A stretch of DNA of 64,000 nt, taken from Vibrio sp. VB16. Lineage in GTDB: Bacteria > Pseudomonadota > Gammaproteobacteria > Enterobacterales > Vibrionaceae. Both the position numbers and the translations under genes were made by a program. The notes under the pieces are model-generated. The model had not been told where the DNA came from and searched no databases. It saw only the letters and a program-made list of their open reading frames with translations. Positions within the stretch are counted from its first letter, which is position 1, and each line of letters begins with the position of its first letter. This document shows, in pieces, positions 9,846 through 18,327 of this stretch. Where the stretch lies: positions 2,852,001 to 2,916,000 of the forward strand of contig NZ_CP087590.1 of assembly GCF_015594925.2 (NCBI RefSeq), in the 5' to 3' direction.

Positions 9846-10742
9846 ATGAACATATCTCTAAAGCAACTCAATGTGTTTATTGCGATAACCCAGCATAAGA
9901 CTCTCTCTGCTGCCTCAGGGTCGCTTTGTTTATCGAAAGCTGCGGTAAGTCTCTCTTTAGGCGAGTTAGAAAGACAGCTAGGCCATACTCTGTTTGATCG
10001 AGTGAATAACCGTTTGGTTCTCAATCAACAAGGTCAGTTATTGCTACCTTTAGCTGACGAACTTATCAGTCGAGCCAACGATATAGAGCAGCTTTTTGTC
10101 TCGAATAATACGCTAATCGGTCACTTACACATTGGCGCAAGTAACACCGTTGGGAATCAAGTGGTTCCTTTGTTACTCAGTCGTTTCAGAGAAAAGTACA
10201 ATCACTTTAATCAAACACTCGTCATTGCCAATACGGAACAGGTCGGTCAGAAACTTATCGATTTCGAATTGGACATCGGATTAATTGAAGGCGAGTTAAA
10301 GCAAAGCAACATTAAGGCTACCCCGTGGTTTTTTGACAATATGGTGGTGGTTGCATCCCCCACACACCCTTTGGCAAAGCATCGAGGCATTACACTGCAA
10401 GAACTGGAGAAACAGGCCTGGTTACTTCGAGAGCCGGGGTCTGGTACCCGAGAGTATTTCATCAAACATTTAGCCACAAATTTAACGCATTGGAAGGAAT
10501 CTTTTGAACTCAATACTACCGAAGCGATAATCAATGCAGCATCAGCAAATCTTGGTTTAGCATGTCTTTCTCAGCTTTCCATTCAATCAGCCATTAAAGA
10601 TGGTCGAGTCGTCTGTTTAGACTTTCCTTTAACCACAAAGCGAGACTATTGGCTTATCGTACACAACGATAAATACCAAAGCCCTTTGGTTCAGAAGTTT
10701 ATAGCGTTTTGCCTACACTATCAGGGAATAAAAATAGACTAG
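9846..10742 (+). CDS. LysR-family regulator, YeiE-like
   Basis: A LysR-type transcription factor of 298 aa. The N-terminal winged helix-turn-helix (residues 3-62) contains ASGSLCLSKAAVSLSLGELE, and the co-inducer domain runs from about 90 to 290. The pattern LSKAAVSLSLGELERQLG and the LFDRVNNRLVLNQQGQLLLP stretch recall E. coli YeiE, but I can only call it YeiE-like. It is divergent from recC. The spacer holds an inverted pair ATTGCCAA / TTGGCAAT (about 9702 and 9748) that could be an autoregulatory site. Its stop overlaps the convergent GGDEF stop in the palindrome CTAG at 10739-10742. The target genes are unknown. Confidence 0.85.
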   Translation: MNISLKQLNVFIAITQHKTLSAASGSLCLSKAAVSLSLGELERQLGHTLFDRVNNRLVLNQQGQLLLPLADELISRANDIEQLFVSNNTLIGHLHIGASNTVGNQVVPLLLSRFREKYNHFNQTLVIANTEQVGQKLIDFELDIGLIEGELKQSNIKATPWFFDNMVVVASPTHPLAKHRGITLQELEKQAWLLREPGSGTREYFIKHLATNLTHWKESFELNTTEAIINAASANLGLACLSQLSIQSAIKDGRVVCLDFPLTTKRDYWLIVHNDKYQSPLVQKFIAFCLHYQGIKID

Positions 10743-12052
10743 CGAGATCCATCCTTCGTTGATATTTCTATTCGATTCCGTCCTTTTGCCTTTGCCGTAT
10801 ACATTGCTATGTCGGCACTTTGTACTAATTTCCCTAACGTAGTCCCATGGTGGGGATAACTGGCGATACCGACACTGACCGTTAGCTCATTATCCACACT
10901 AAGTGGTAGAACACCTGTAGATTTCGCTATTTCTTCTCTCAAGAATTCAAGCTTATTTAGTGCTTCAAGGCTATCTAGCGATGGGAAAAATATTAGAAAT
11001 TCTTCCCCTCCCCAACGGTATAGAATACCTTTTTTACCCAAAAATCGGTCTATCCTTTCTACCAATGCTTTCAACACCATATCGCCAGCTGAGTGTCCAA
11101 ACTCATCATTAATCAATTTAAAGTGATCAATATCTAACAGAGCAATAGAGAATTCGCTGCACTTCTTCTTTGATTCAATAATTCTATTTTCAATATTTTC
11201 TCTGCAGACTCGACGATTAAAAGCACCTGTCAATTCATCTGTAGAGGCTTGATTTTCCAGACGTTGTTGCAATTTTACCTGTTCCGTTATGTTCTGCACC
11301 ATACCCACAGCGACCAATGGTTCACCGTTCTGTCCATACTCACTCACTTTCCCTTTATCCTGCACCCAAATATAGTGTCCAGCTCGAGTTTTCAGACGGT
11401 ACCTAGCTTCAAACTTATCCAAGTTACCTTTAAGGTGTTCATTCAATAAAGCAAATACCTGCTCAAGGTCATCGGGGTGTATCCCTTCCTTCCAGAAGTT
11501 CACATCAGAAATAGGCTCTTGAGGGCCATACCCTCTCATCTGTTTTAACTTTGGGCTAACGTATATCTCATCGGTTTGAATATTCCATTCCCAAATCCCA
11601 TCAGTCGCGTCATTCAATGCATACCATAAACTGTGCTGATGGCCTTTTAGTTCTTCATCTATCATTACTCGAGTAGTGATATCGCGTGCGATAGAAAGAA
11701 AAAGATGTTTACCATCACGGTGAATATTGCTCGTTCTTACTTCAACTGGAAAGACACTGCCATCCTTGCGTTTATGACGACCAAGAAATAAATAGGGGTC
11801 TTCAGACTGAGATATAACTTCCGCGATTTCTGTCCATTGTGGTTGATTAATGACATCTTCTTGCAAGCTCATTACGGATTGATAAAGCACTTCATCACGA
11901 GTCATTCCATGAGAATCACAACCCGTTTGATTTACGTACAGTACATTGGAGGTTTCAGGTTCGATAAGGTAGATAGCATCCGCAAGGTCATCAAGTAGAC
12001 AATGACTTACAATATTTTGATTTTTGTTCCCATGACACTTCTTTAGCTTCAT
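10739..12052 (-). CDS. PAS-PAS-GGDEF diguanylate cyclase
   Basis: A probable soluble c-di-GMP synthase of 437 aa. It has two PAS domains (about 15-135 and 140-260; the second contains DGIWEWN and PEEP-type PAS_3 features) and a C-terminal GGDEF domain (about 270-430). The active-site loop is GGEEF, which is catalytically competent. The RxxD inhibitory I-site expected five residues upstream is absent (GKKG there), so product inhibition by that site is unlikely. No membrane segment is seen, so the sensed signal is probably cytoplasmic. I chose the ATG at 12052 because GGAAGGAG lies just upstream; an in-frame GTG at 12067 overlaps that ribosome site. Confidence 0.9.
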   Translation of the reverse strand: MKLKKCHGNKNQNIVSHCLLDDLADAIYLIEPETSNVLYVNQTGCDSHGMTRDEVLYQSVMSLQEDVINQPQWTEIAEVISQSEDPYLFLGRHKRKDGSVFPVEVRTSNIHRDGKHLFLSIARDITTRVMIDEELKGHQHSLWYALNDATDGIWEWNIQTDEIYVSPKLKQMRGYGPQEPISDVNFWKEGIHPDDLEQVFALLNEHLKGNLDKFEARYRLKTRAGHYIWVQDKGKVSEYGQNGEPLVAVGMVQNITEQVKLQQRLENQASTDELTGAFNRRVCRENIENRIIESKKKCSEFSIALLDIDHFKLINDEFGHSAGDMVLKALVERIDRFLGKKGILYRWGGEEFLIFFPSLDSLEALNKLEFLREEIAKSTGVLPLSVDNELTVSVGIASYPHHGTTLGKLVQSADIAMYTAKAKGRNRIEISTKDGSR

Positions 12053-12154
12053 GCGTTCTCCTTCCACCGACTTCTTATCAAAGGTTATATGCTTACCCCT
12101 GTTTTAATCAAGAATCGTTGCCATTTTTAAGCCTAAAAGCGTGGTGAGGTCTAA

Positions 12155-13162
12155 CTAATGCTGCCTATCTAAAAATTGAATGGGGGTAAGGCCTCTGTTA
12201 TTTTTAAACATACGGCTAAAACTCGCAACATGAGTATAGCCGAGGCTCGCTGAGACCTGCTCGATCGAATACCCTCGAATAAATAAATTAACCGCTAGAT
12301 TACTCAGCACATAACTGGATATTGTGGTGAAATTAATACCTAAAGAATGCAATCGTCGACTGAACTGCTGCTTCGACAAGCCCATTAATCTAGACACATT
12401 ATCGACACTAGGTACCCCTAAATGACGGGAGTAATTAATTGTCTCGTAAATAACCTTTATCTCATCGGCAGGATCAGGCATGTTCAGAAGATCATCCAAG
12501 TCTGCAAAACTCATCGCTAAGGGCACCTTAGCCGATACATTAACGTGAGAACGCGTAAACCTCTCATTATCATTAAACCAAATCTCCGCCTTGCTATGAT
12601 TCCAACCAATATCACATTGAAAGAAGTCTTGATATATACCGAGGTTTCGACCGGATCCCGGAAGCATAACTCGTATAGGATTAAAACCTGTGCCTAAATA
12701 ACGGCGCAGAACCTTTGTCATAAAGACGGCAATCCGCACACTGTCATGGGTTTTTGCCTTTGCGTCTATCGAAGGGTTTTCATAAACCCACTTTAACAGC
12801 GGACCCACCTTTTCCCCCGCCAAAAAGGCACCTGATTGCAAACAGCTTATTCCCGTATTTATTCTACGAATAGTCGTAGCCAAATCGCTGCCAGAAAAGA
12901 TCCAATGGCTGATCGGCCCCATTTTGTCGATCTTTTCATTCTTAATCATTTTTATAACAAAATCAGGGTCATTGGTTAATTTTTCTAGTTCCAAATACCA
13001 TAGACTCACTTCTGCAACTGGAATTAGATTCATTGGTTCAGCAAATACTTTATCTGGTAGATTCAACTCATTGACAGATTGCCCATAGGTTTCAATTGCT
13101 TTGCGGTACAAACCTAATTGCATCATAACCCGCGAAAAATAACGATTTTGCACTTGTATCAC
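12155..13162 (-). CDS. AraC-family regulator with arabinose_bd-like N-terminus
   Basis: A 335-aa transcription factor. The long N-terminal sensing region (about 20-205) fits the Arabinose_bd type found in OruR/ArgR-like AraC regulators. The C-terminal double helix-turn-helix (about 235-333) contains VSRLMGLSKQQFSRRLHSLG and ends in the typical YTHVASFSRMFKNNRGLTP motif. It is divergent from the membrane/HlyD pair at 13286-14832 across 123 bp and is the obvious candidate to control it. The inducer cannot be read from the sequence. Confidence 0.88.
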   Translation of the reverse strand: MIQVQNRYFSRVMMQLGLYRKAIETYGQSVNELNLPDKVFAEPMNLIPVAEVSLWYLELEKLTNDPDFVIKMIKNEKIDKMGPISHWIFSGSDLATTIRRINTGISCLQSGAFLAGEKVGPLLKWVYENPSIDAKAKTHDSVRIAVFMTKVLRRYLGTGFNPIRVMLPGSGRNLGIYQDFFQCDIGWNHSKAEIWFNDNERFTRSHVNVSAKVPLAMSFADLDDLLNMPDPADEIKVIYETINYSRHLGVPSVDNVSRLMGLSKQQFSRRLHSLGINFTTISSYVLSNLAVNLFIRGYSIEQVSASLGYTHVASFSRMFKNNRGLTPIQFLDRQH

Positions 13163-13285
13163 CCCAAAACACGAATAACAGATCTAATCAATAATAGCTC
13201 AATATTAAACAAATTTGTTATTTTCCAAACTAATGACTCTGATGTCATTCATTATGGAACCATCAGTTTTTAATGAGGAATCGAG

Positions 13286-13612
13286 ATGAGTTTATTAAGT
13301 GTCCCCTTTGTGGGTACGGGAGCCGATACCGCACTACATGTTGTTGCAGGGATAGTGCTAATCGCTAGCGTGGCTGCGGCTATATATGGTTTTTGGCGCT
13401 TCCACGAGATGCCGATTAATAAAGCTCATAGCCGAAACCACCAACAAATTGGACTGATTACCGCACTCACTTGGATTGGATTTATCTGGCATTGGGTATG
13501 GGTTATTGCCGTAATCATCGCTTTTGTTGATATCGAAAAAGCAGTCATAAATTTAAGAGACACATGGAAACACTCTCCCGCTCACACAGATAAAGAGGAA
13601 ATTGAATCATGA
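13286..13612 (+). CDS. small inner-membrane protein, YibI/DUF3302-like
   Basis: A 108-aa protein with two hydrophobic segments (about 16-37 and 55-80) separated by a short loop with FHEMPINKAHSRNHQ, and a charged C-terminus. This layout and the following HlyD-type gene match the E. coli yibI-yibH pair. The start has a clear TGAGGA ribosome site. Its stop overlaps the next start in ATGA (13609-13612), so the two proteins are probably made together. The specific function is unknown; it is likely an accessory to the membrane fusion protein. Confidence 0.7.
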   Translation: MSLLSVPFVGTGADTALHVVAGIVLIASVAAAIYGFWRFHEMPINKAHSRNHQQIGLITALTWIGFIWHWVWVIAVIIAFVDIEKAVINLRDTWKHSPAHTDKEEIES

Positions 13613-14832
13613 TTGAAGGTTTAGCCATTTGGGCACTCTTTATTTACCTACTCAGATTGGTGGGTATGCCGTGGAATAGCTATTCAAAAGTATTCTCCTA
13701 TCTTGGCGGTGTGATGTGGTTAATGTTTGTCTGGGTCGGGCTTATTAATTACGCTCCAATGGACCTATCCGGCGGTTCTGTGGTGCAGGCACCCCATATT
13801 CAACTACGTCCTGATTCGCTTAATGTAAAGGGCAAGACCACCAAGATTCACATTAGTCCTAATCAGAAGATTGAAAAAGATCAGCTAATTTATGAGATCG
13901 ATGACACCTCTTTTATCATTGCACTGAATCAAGCAGAGGTTCAACAAACCACCACAGAGTCAGCATTGAATACCGCGCTACAAGAGGTCGTCATTGCCGA
14001 AGCAAATCACACTGCGAGCCTACAAGAAATTGAAACGGCGCTGTCTCAGATTGCAGCAGCGCAGGCCGACCAGAAACTTCAAGAGAAAACACTTAAGCGA
14101 TATGTGGAACAAAACAAAGCGGTGAATCACACGATTACAGAAAGTGACATCGATAAACAGGCGACCGCTTTAGAGCTATCAAAACAGAAGGTTTCAACTC
14201 AGAAGTCACAACTCGTTTCTATAAGACTTGATGTCGAGAAGGCAAAACTCAACATTGACAAAGCTGAGCTCAACGTGACAAGTCGCCAGAATGATATCTC
14301 TTCAGCAAAACAAGCGGTGGCCAAGGCTCAATGGGATCTAGATAGTACGATTGTGAAAGCGCCAACAGACGGCTTTGTAACAAACTTTATTCTACGTGAA
14401 GGGCAACGCGTCTCAACCATGCCTCGTTTACAAATGTATACCGATGAAAAATATGTGCTTATGCGAGTGAACCACCAAGCTATTCGCAATGTAAAAGCAG
14501 GGCAAACTGCAGAGTTTGCATCAGCCGTCTACCCGGGGAAAGTATTTTCAGCTGAAGTGGAAGGCATTGTAGAAGCGACCGGAGAATCACAAGGCTCACT
14601 AACCGGTTTTGACGACTCGGTTCGCGCAACAACGGGGAAAAACCTACAAAATAAGCATCACTTTGTAAGGCTAAAGATTGAAGAACCAGAAGGTTATGAT
14701 ATTCCAGTTGGTTCGGTAGGATTGGCATGGGTAAGTGCTGAAAAGCCAATTACCTTCCTTTCTTTTCTAGATATTATTCGTGGAATCATCATTAGAATGA
14801 AGTCACAGGTTTACTATTTTTATAGTATCTAA
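13609..14832 (+). CDS. HlyD/YibH-type membrane fusion protein
   Basis: A 407-aa periplasmic adaptor anchored by N-terminal hydrophobic segments (about 5-20 and 28-48). A lipoyl/barrel-sandwich half follows (about 60-110), then a long coiled-coil hairpin (about 110-245, rich in Gln, Glu and Ala), the second lipoyl half with VKAPTDGFVTNFILREGQRV (from about 250), and a beta-barrel domain. Such proteins bridge an inner-membrane pump and an outer-membrane channel, but neither lies here. That is usual for YibH-like pairs. Regulation by the divergent AraC protein is inferred from position. Confidence 0.85.
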   Translation: MIEGLAIWALFIYLLRLVGMPWNSYSKVFSYLGGVMWLMFVWVGLINYAPMDLSGGSVVQAPHIQLRPDSLNVKGKTTKIHISPNQKIEKDQLIYEIDDTSFIIALNQAEVQQTTTESALNTALQEVVIAEANHTASLQEIETALSQIAAAQADQKLQEKTLKRYVEQNKAVNHTITESDIDKQATALELSKQKVSTQKSQLVSIRLDVEKAKLNIDKAELNVTSRQNDISSAKQAVAKAQWDLDSTIVKAPTDGFVTNFILREGQRVSTMPRLQMYTDEKYVLMRVNHQAIRNVKAGQTAEFASAVYPGKVFSAEVEGIVEATGESQGSLTGFDDSVRATTGKNLQNKHHFVRLKIEEPEGYDIPVGSVGLAWVSAEKPITFLSFLDIIRGIIIRMKSQVYYFYSI

Positions 14833-14837
14833 TAAAA

Positions 14838-14868
14838 CTCCCCGGTTTAAGCCGGGGATTTTTTATTT
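14838..14868. terminator. convergent terminator, HlyD gene / binding protein gene
   Basis: Stem CCCCGG, loop TTTAAG, stem CCGGGG, followed by ATTTTTTATTT on the plus strand. On the minus strand the hairpin is followed by AGTTTTATT, so it may serve both convergent genes. Confidence 0.88.
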
Positions 14869-14874
14869 ATAAAA

Positions 14875-15651
14875 CTACAAACTTTTCAACCCCCACTTTT
14901 TGGCTGTCTCATCGAAGAAGCCTTGGGTTTTCTTAAGCTCTACCCAGTGATTAATATAGTTAATCCACACCTGGTCATCTTGAGGTAAAAGCATCGAAAT
15001 AGGGGTCGGTTTTCGCGCATCTTTGACAGGAACAATAGCCAATTGCTTAAAGCGTTTTACCAATGTTGCTGCTTCAACGTTTGACGTTACTGATACGTCT
15101 GCACGGCGAGCAAGTAATTCTTGAAAGTCGCGAGCTGGTGCTTCAATGACAATATGTTCTGCATTCGGAAAAAAATCTTTAACCATTTTTTCCTGAACGG
15201 TGCCTAGGGTCGCGGCTACCTTAACACCCGCTTTATTTATATCACTCCAGTCATTAAATTTGTCTAACGATTTCTTTTGAACAACGGGAACAAAAGCCAA
15301 ATAAAAATAGGGCTGACTATACCCCGCGACTTTCGCCCGAGACATGTTTAATGACGCACTGCCCGTAATATCATATTTGTTTGCAGTGATACCATTAACC
15401 AGCGTTTTCCAATCTGCCGCGACATATTCCACTTTTACGCCCAGATCCTTCGCCAGTTCTGTGGTGATATCAATATCAAATCCTTTGTAGCTATTCGTTG
15501 CTGGATCTTTGACTGTCATAGGGTTCCAGTCGCCTGTCGTTCCTACTTTAAGCACTCCAGAATTCAAAATTTCTTTCAGACGGCTTGTCTCTGCCGATGC
15601 GTTGCCAATACTTAGCATTGTGGTGAGAATTAGTAAGATCCATTTATTCAT
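14875..15651 (-). CDS. periplasmic amino-acid-type binding protein (SBP_bac_3)
   Basis: A 258-aa solute-binding protein of the polar amino acid family, with a signal peptide of about 20 residues cut near NASA/ETS. The motifs VGTTGDWNPMT, YKGFDIDITTELAKDLG and the AADWKTLVNGITANKYDI stretch are typical of family 3 proteins. Its layout also resembles periplasmic cyclohexadienyl dehydratase (PheC), which is built on the same fold, so an enzymatic role cannot be excluded. It is divergent from the permease gene (82 bp to the chosen start). No ABC ATPase is seen nearby. Confidence 0.82.
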   Translation of the reverse strand: MNKWILLILTTMLSIGNASAETSRLKEILNSGVLKVGTTGDWNPMTVKDPATNSYKGFDIDITTELAKDLGVKVEYVAADWKTLVNGITANKYDITGSASLNMSRAKVAGYSQPYFYLAFVPVVQKKSLDKFNDWSDINKAGVKVAATLGTVQEKMVKDFFPNAEHIVIEAPARDFQELLARRADVSVTSNVEAATLVKRFKQLAIVPVKDARKPTPISMLLPQDDQVWINYINHWVELKKTQGFFDETAKKWGLKSL

Positions 15652-15733
15652 TGTTATTCCTATTTAATTTGTCCATAACCGTGCAGTACTTGTTAACATA
15701 GCACTTACGAGAAGAATTTCTAGAAAAGTGACC

Positions 15734-16486
15734 ATGCCGTTTTTTCATAAGCCATATCTAATTCTTATTTTGTCCCTATCTTTACTCACTGGATGCAGTG
15801 ATTATGAATGGGGTTGGTATGTACTCAACCCAAATACCGAACAAGGGGCGGCTAACCTTGGATTTTTAGTGTCAGGATTTTACGAGACGATCAATATATC
15901 CTTGATCAGCATGGGCTTAGCAATGATTATAGGGCTGCTCATTGCTTTTCTTTCGCTATCAGATTCTCGTTTACTCCGTATTATTAACAGAGTCTACGTC
16001 GAGATTATTCGTTCCATACCCGTATTGGTGCTACTGCTTTGGGTCTATTACGGAATGCCGACACTATTAGATGTTAGCCTCAATCACTTTTGGGCTGGAG
16101 TTATCGCACTCTCTATCGCAGAAAGTGCATTCCTTGCGGAAGTATTTCGTGGCGGTATTCAATCCGTATCGTTAGGTCAGCATGAATCAGCAGAATCTTT
16201 AGGGCTTACTTATTGGCAAAAAATGCGATTAGTGATCCTTCCTCAAGCTATCCGACAAATGCTACCGCCATTGGGTAATCAGTTTGTGTATATTTTGAAG
16301 ATGTCATCATTAGTGAGCGTCATCGGTCTAAATGACCTGACAAGAAAAGCGAACGAACTTGTCGTCAACGAATATTTACCCCTAGAAATATACAGCGTCT
16401 TAGTCATCGAATATCTTGTCTTAATATTAATTGTCTCTCAAGGCGTTAGAATACTTGAGAAAAAACTCGAAATCCCACATCATTAG
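15734..16486 (+). CDS. amino-acid ABC transporter permease (HisM/GlnP type)
   Basis: An inner-membrane permease of about 250 aa with the hydrophobic segments expected of the family. It carries a clear EAA loop (ESAESLGLTYWQKMRLVILP) that docks an ATPase. The N-terminus carries a lipobox-like LTGC inside its first hydrophobic stretch, before the SDYEWGWYVLNP segment. I chose the ATG at 15734 over a GTG at 15728; neither has a strong ribosome site. It is paired with the divergent binding protein and must borrow an ATPase from elsewhere if it imports solute. Confidence 0.85.
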   Translation: MPFFHKPYLILILSLSLLTGCSDYEWGWYVLNPNTEQGAANLGFLVSGFYETINISLISMGLAMIIGLLIAFLSLSDSRLLRIINRVYVEIIRSIPVLVLLLWVYYGMPTLLDVSLNHFWAGVIALSIAESAFLAEVFRGGIQSVSLGQHESAESLGLTYWQKMRLVILPQAIRQMLPPLGNQFVYILKMSSLVSVIGLNDLTRKANELVVNEYLPLEIYSVLVIEYLVLILIVSQGVRILEKKLEIPHH

Positions 16487-16560
16487 GTTTAGTGTCATCC
16501 AATTATTTTGTTATTTTCACTTCTCATAAACAGAGATCACAGTGGACTTACCTAACAATA

Positions 16561-16580
16561 AACTGTATAAACACACAGTA
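16561..16580. promoter_or_regulatory. LexA (SOS) box upstream of yebG
   Basis: AACTGTATAAACACACAGTA contains CTGT-N8-ACAG, matching the LexA consensus, and lies 30 bp upstream of the yebG start. E. coli yebG has a LexA box at the same place. Confidence 0.88.
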
Positions 16581-16609
16581 GATATTTTAACGATGTTTGA
16601 GGAATAACC

Positions 16610-16903
16610 ATGGCTGTAATCGTCAAGTACGTGGTGGAGCGCAACGGAGAAGAAAAGATGACTTTTACCTCTAAGGCTGAAGCTGACGCTTACGACAAAA
16701 TGTTAGATACGGCTGATGAGCTCTTTGAGCTTATTGGTAAGAGTAAGCTTCTTGAAGATGAATCGAAGCAAGAAGAGCTATCACTATTTTTGGCTCAAAA
16801 CAAAGAAGAACTGCTTTATGCTTTAGGTGCGAAACGCAAACCCGTCCCTAAAAAGCCAAAAAAAGTAGAAGCTGTTGAAGACCCGCAAGAAGACGCGGCG
16901 TAA
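16610..16903 (+). CDS. yebG: SOS-inducible protein YebG
   Basis: A 97-aa cytoplasmic protein with the conserved N-terminus of YebG: VKYVVERNGEEKMTFTSKAE followed by ADAYDKMLDTAD. The middle is acidic-helical, and the C-terminal tail is rich in Lys and Pro, then Asp and Glu. YebG is a LexA-controlled DNA-damage gene in E. coli whose biochemical function is not settled. The LexA box just upstream and a private terminator just downstream make it a single-gene SOS unit. The ribosome site is TGAGGAA. Confidence 0.95.
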   Translation: MAVIVKYVVERNGEEKMTFTSKAEADAYDKMLDTADELFELIGKSKLLEDESKQEELSLFLAQNKEELLYALGAKRKPVPKKPKKVEAVEDPQEDAA

Positions 16904-16911
16904 AAGCATCT

Positions 16912-16941
16912 AAGCGTAGTAATTAAACTGCGCTTTTTTTT
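16912..16941 (+). terminator. yebG terminator
   Basis: Stem AGCGTAGT, loop AATTAA, stem ACTGCGCT (one T-G pair), followed by eight T residues. Confidence 0.88.
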
Positions 16942-17173
16942 GTTCTCTAGTTTTCTTTTTAAAGAAATATATCGCCAAAAAGACAAGGCGTATCAATTTA
17001 CAGACTTTCTCCTGTTTTCCCCTTTCATCTATTGTTCGCTCTCATTATGATGACCCCATAGTGAACGATAATTCTATTCTGCTTAACGCATCACGAGAAA
17101 AATTGGTTTCTATTTAAGTGAACTCTTTCTCATTCATTACAATCAGACAATACATTTTTGGAGATACGCACAA

Positions 17174-18205
17174 ATGGCTAACTTTTCTCTCGCATTTGGT
17201 ACCGCGACAAAAAACCGTGACGGTAAAATAATTGAAGCATTCTTCCCTAACCCTATCTTAAATCCAAGCGACGCTCTGGTTTCTGCTTTGGGTCAGGTGA
17301 GTGGTTATCAGGGTGGCAACCAATCCATCGAAATTTCTAATCAACTAAGCGGTGAGATTGCAACAGCATTTGCAGCAAACGCTGATGTAGAAAACGCCTC
17401 ATTTGCAGAGAAAGCCGTAAACTCAGAGCAGCCGCTTGTTCTCGTTATCCTAGCGTCAGATGAGAAACCGCAATCGGTCGCGGAAGGTTTCTTAAAGCTT
17501 CAACTTATCTCTAACCGTCTTGTAAAACCTCATGGCACAATATTGGACGGTATCTTTGGTCTTCTGCATAACATTGCGTGGACGAACAAAGGCCCTATCG
17601 ATCTACCTGAGTTAACTGAACGTCAAATAGACGCTCGCCTAGCAGGCGAGGTTATCAGTGTCGATTGCGTAGACAAATTCCCTAAAATGGTGGATTACGT
17701 TGTTCCTGCAGGTATCCGAATCGCGGATACTTCACGAGTACGCCTTGGTGCTCACGTTGGCGAAGGCACAACGGTTATGCATGAAGGTTTCATTAACTTT
17801 AATGCGGGTACCAGTGGCGTAAGCATGGTTGAGGGTCGTATTTCGGCGGGTGTTTTGGTCGGTAATGGTTCTGACATTGGTGGTGGTGCGTCTATTATGG
17901 GGACTCTTTCTGGCGGTGGTTCAGTGGTCGTTTCTATTGGCGAAAGTAGCTTACTAGGTGCTAACTCTGGCCTTGGTTTCCCTCTAGGCTCCCGTTGCAC
18001 AGTAGAATCTGGCCTTTACGTTACGGCTGGCTCTAAGGTTCTTATGCTTGACTCACAAGGTCAAGAAGTCGAAGTAGTGAAAGCCAGAGAACTAGCAGGT
18101 AAGTCTGATCTATTGTTCCGCCGCAACTCTGTAACGGGCCAGATTGAGTGCCTCACAAACAAATCAGCCGTTGAACTAAACAGCGAACTACACAGCAATA
18201 ACTAA
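17174..18205 (+). CDS. dapD: tetrahydrodipicolinate N-succinyltransferase DapD
   Basis: Transfers succinyl from succinyl-CoA to tetrahydrodipicolinate in the diaminopimelate/lysine pathway. This is the long DapD form (343 aa), found in Vibrio and Pseudomonas, rather than the 274-aa E. coli type. The left-handed beta-helix region (about 170-290) is rich in Gly and Val hexapeptide-like repeats such as RLGAHVGEGTTVMHEGFINF and MVEGRISAGVLVGNGSDIGG. The ribosome site TGGAG lies before the ATG. It stands alone, with hairpin terminators on each side (16912 and 18241). Confidence 0.95.
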   Translation: MANFSLAFGTATKNRDGKIIEAFFPNPILNPSDALVSALGQVSGYQGGNQSIEISNQLSGEIATAFAANADVENASFAEKAVNSEQPLVLVILASDEKPQSVAEGFLKLQLISNRLVKPHGTILDGIFGLLHNIAWTNKGPIDLPELTERQIDARLAGEVISVDCVDKFPKMVDYVVPAGIRIADTSRVRLGAHVGEGTTVMHEGFINFNAGTSGVSMVEGRISAGVLVGNGSDIGGGASIMGTLSGGGSVVVSIGESSLLGANSGLGFPLGSRCTVESGLYVTAGSKVLMLDSQGQEVEVVKARELAGKSDLLFRRNSVTGQIECLTNKSAVELNSELHSNN

Positions 18206-18240
18206 TCATCCATGATTATTTGGAATACTAAATGACTTAA

Positions 18241-18267
18241 AGGGCTGAACTACCAGCCCTTTTTCTT
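18241..18267 (+). terminator. dapD terminator
   Basis: Stem AGGGCTG, loop AACTAC, stem CAGCCCT, followed by TTTTCTTTT. Confidence 0.88.
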
Positions 18268-18327
18268 TTCTGTTTTACGCGCTACTATCATTGCCATCAT
18301 CATTAGATTTTTAAGTGTCTCATCGTC

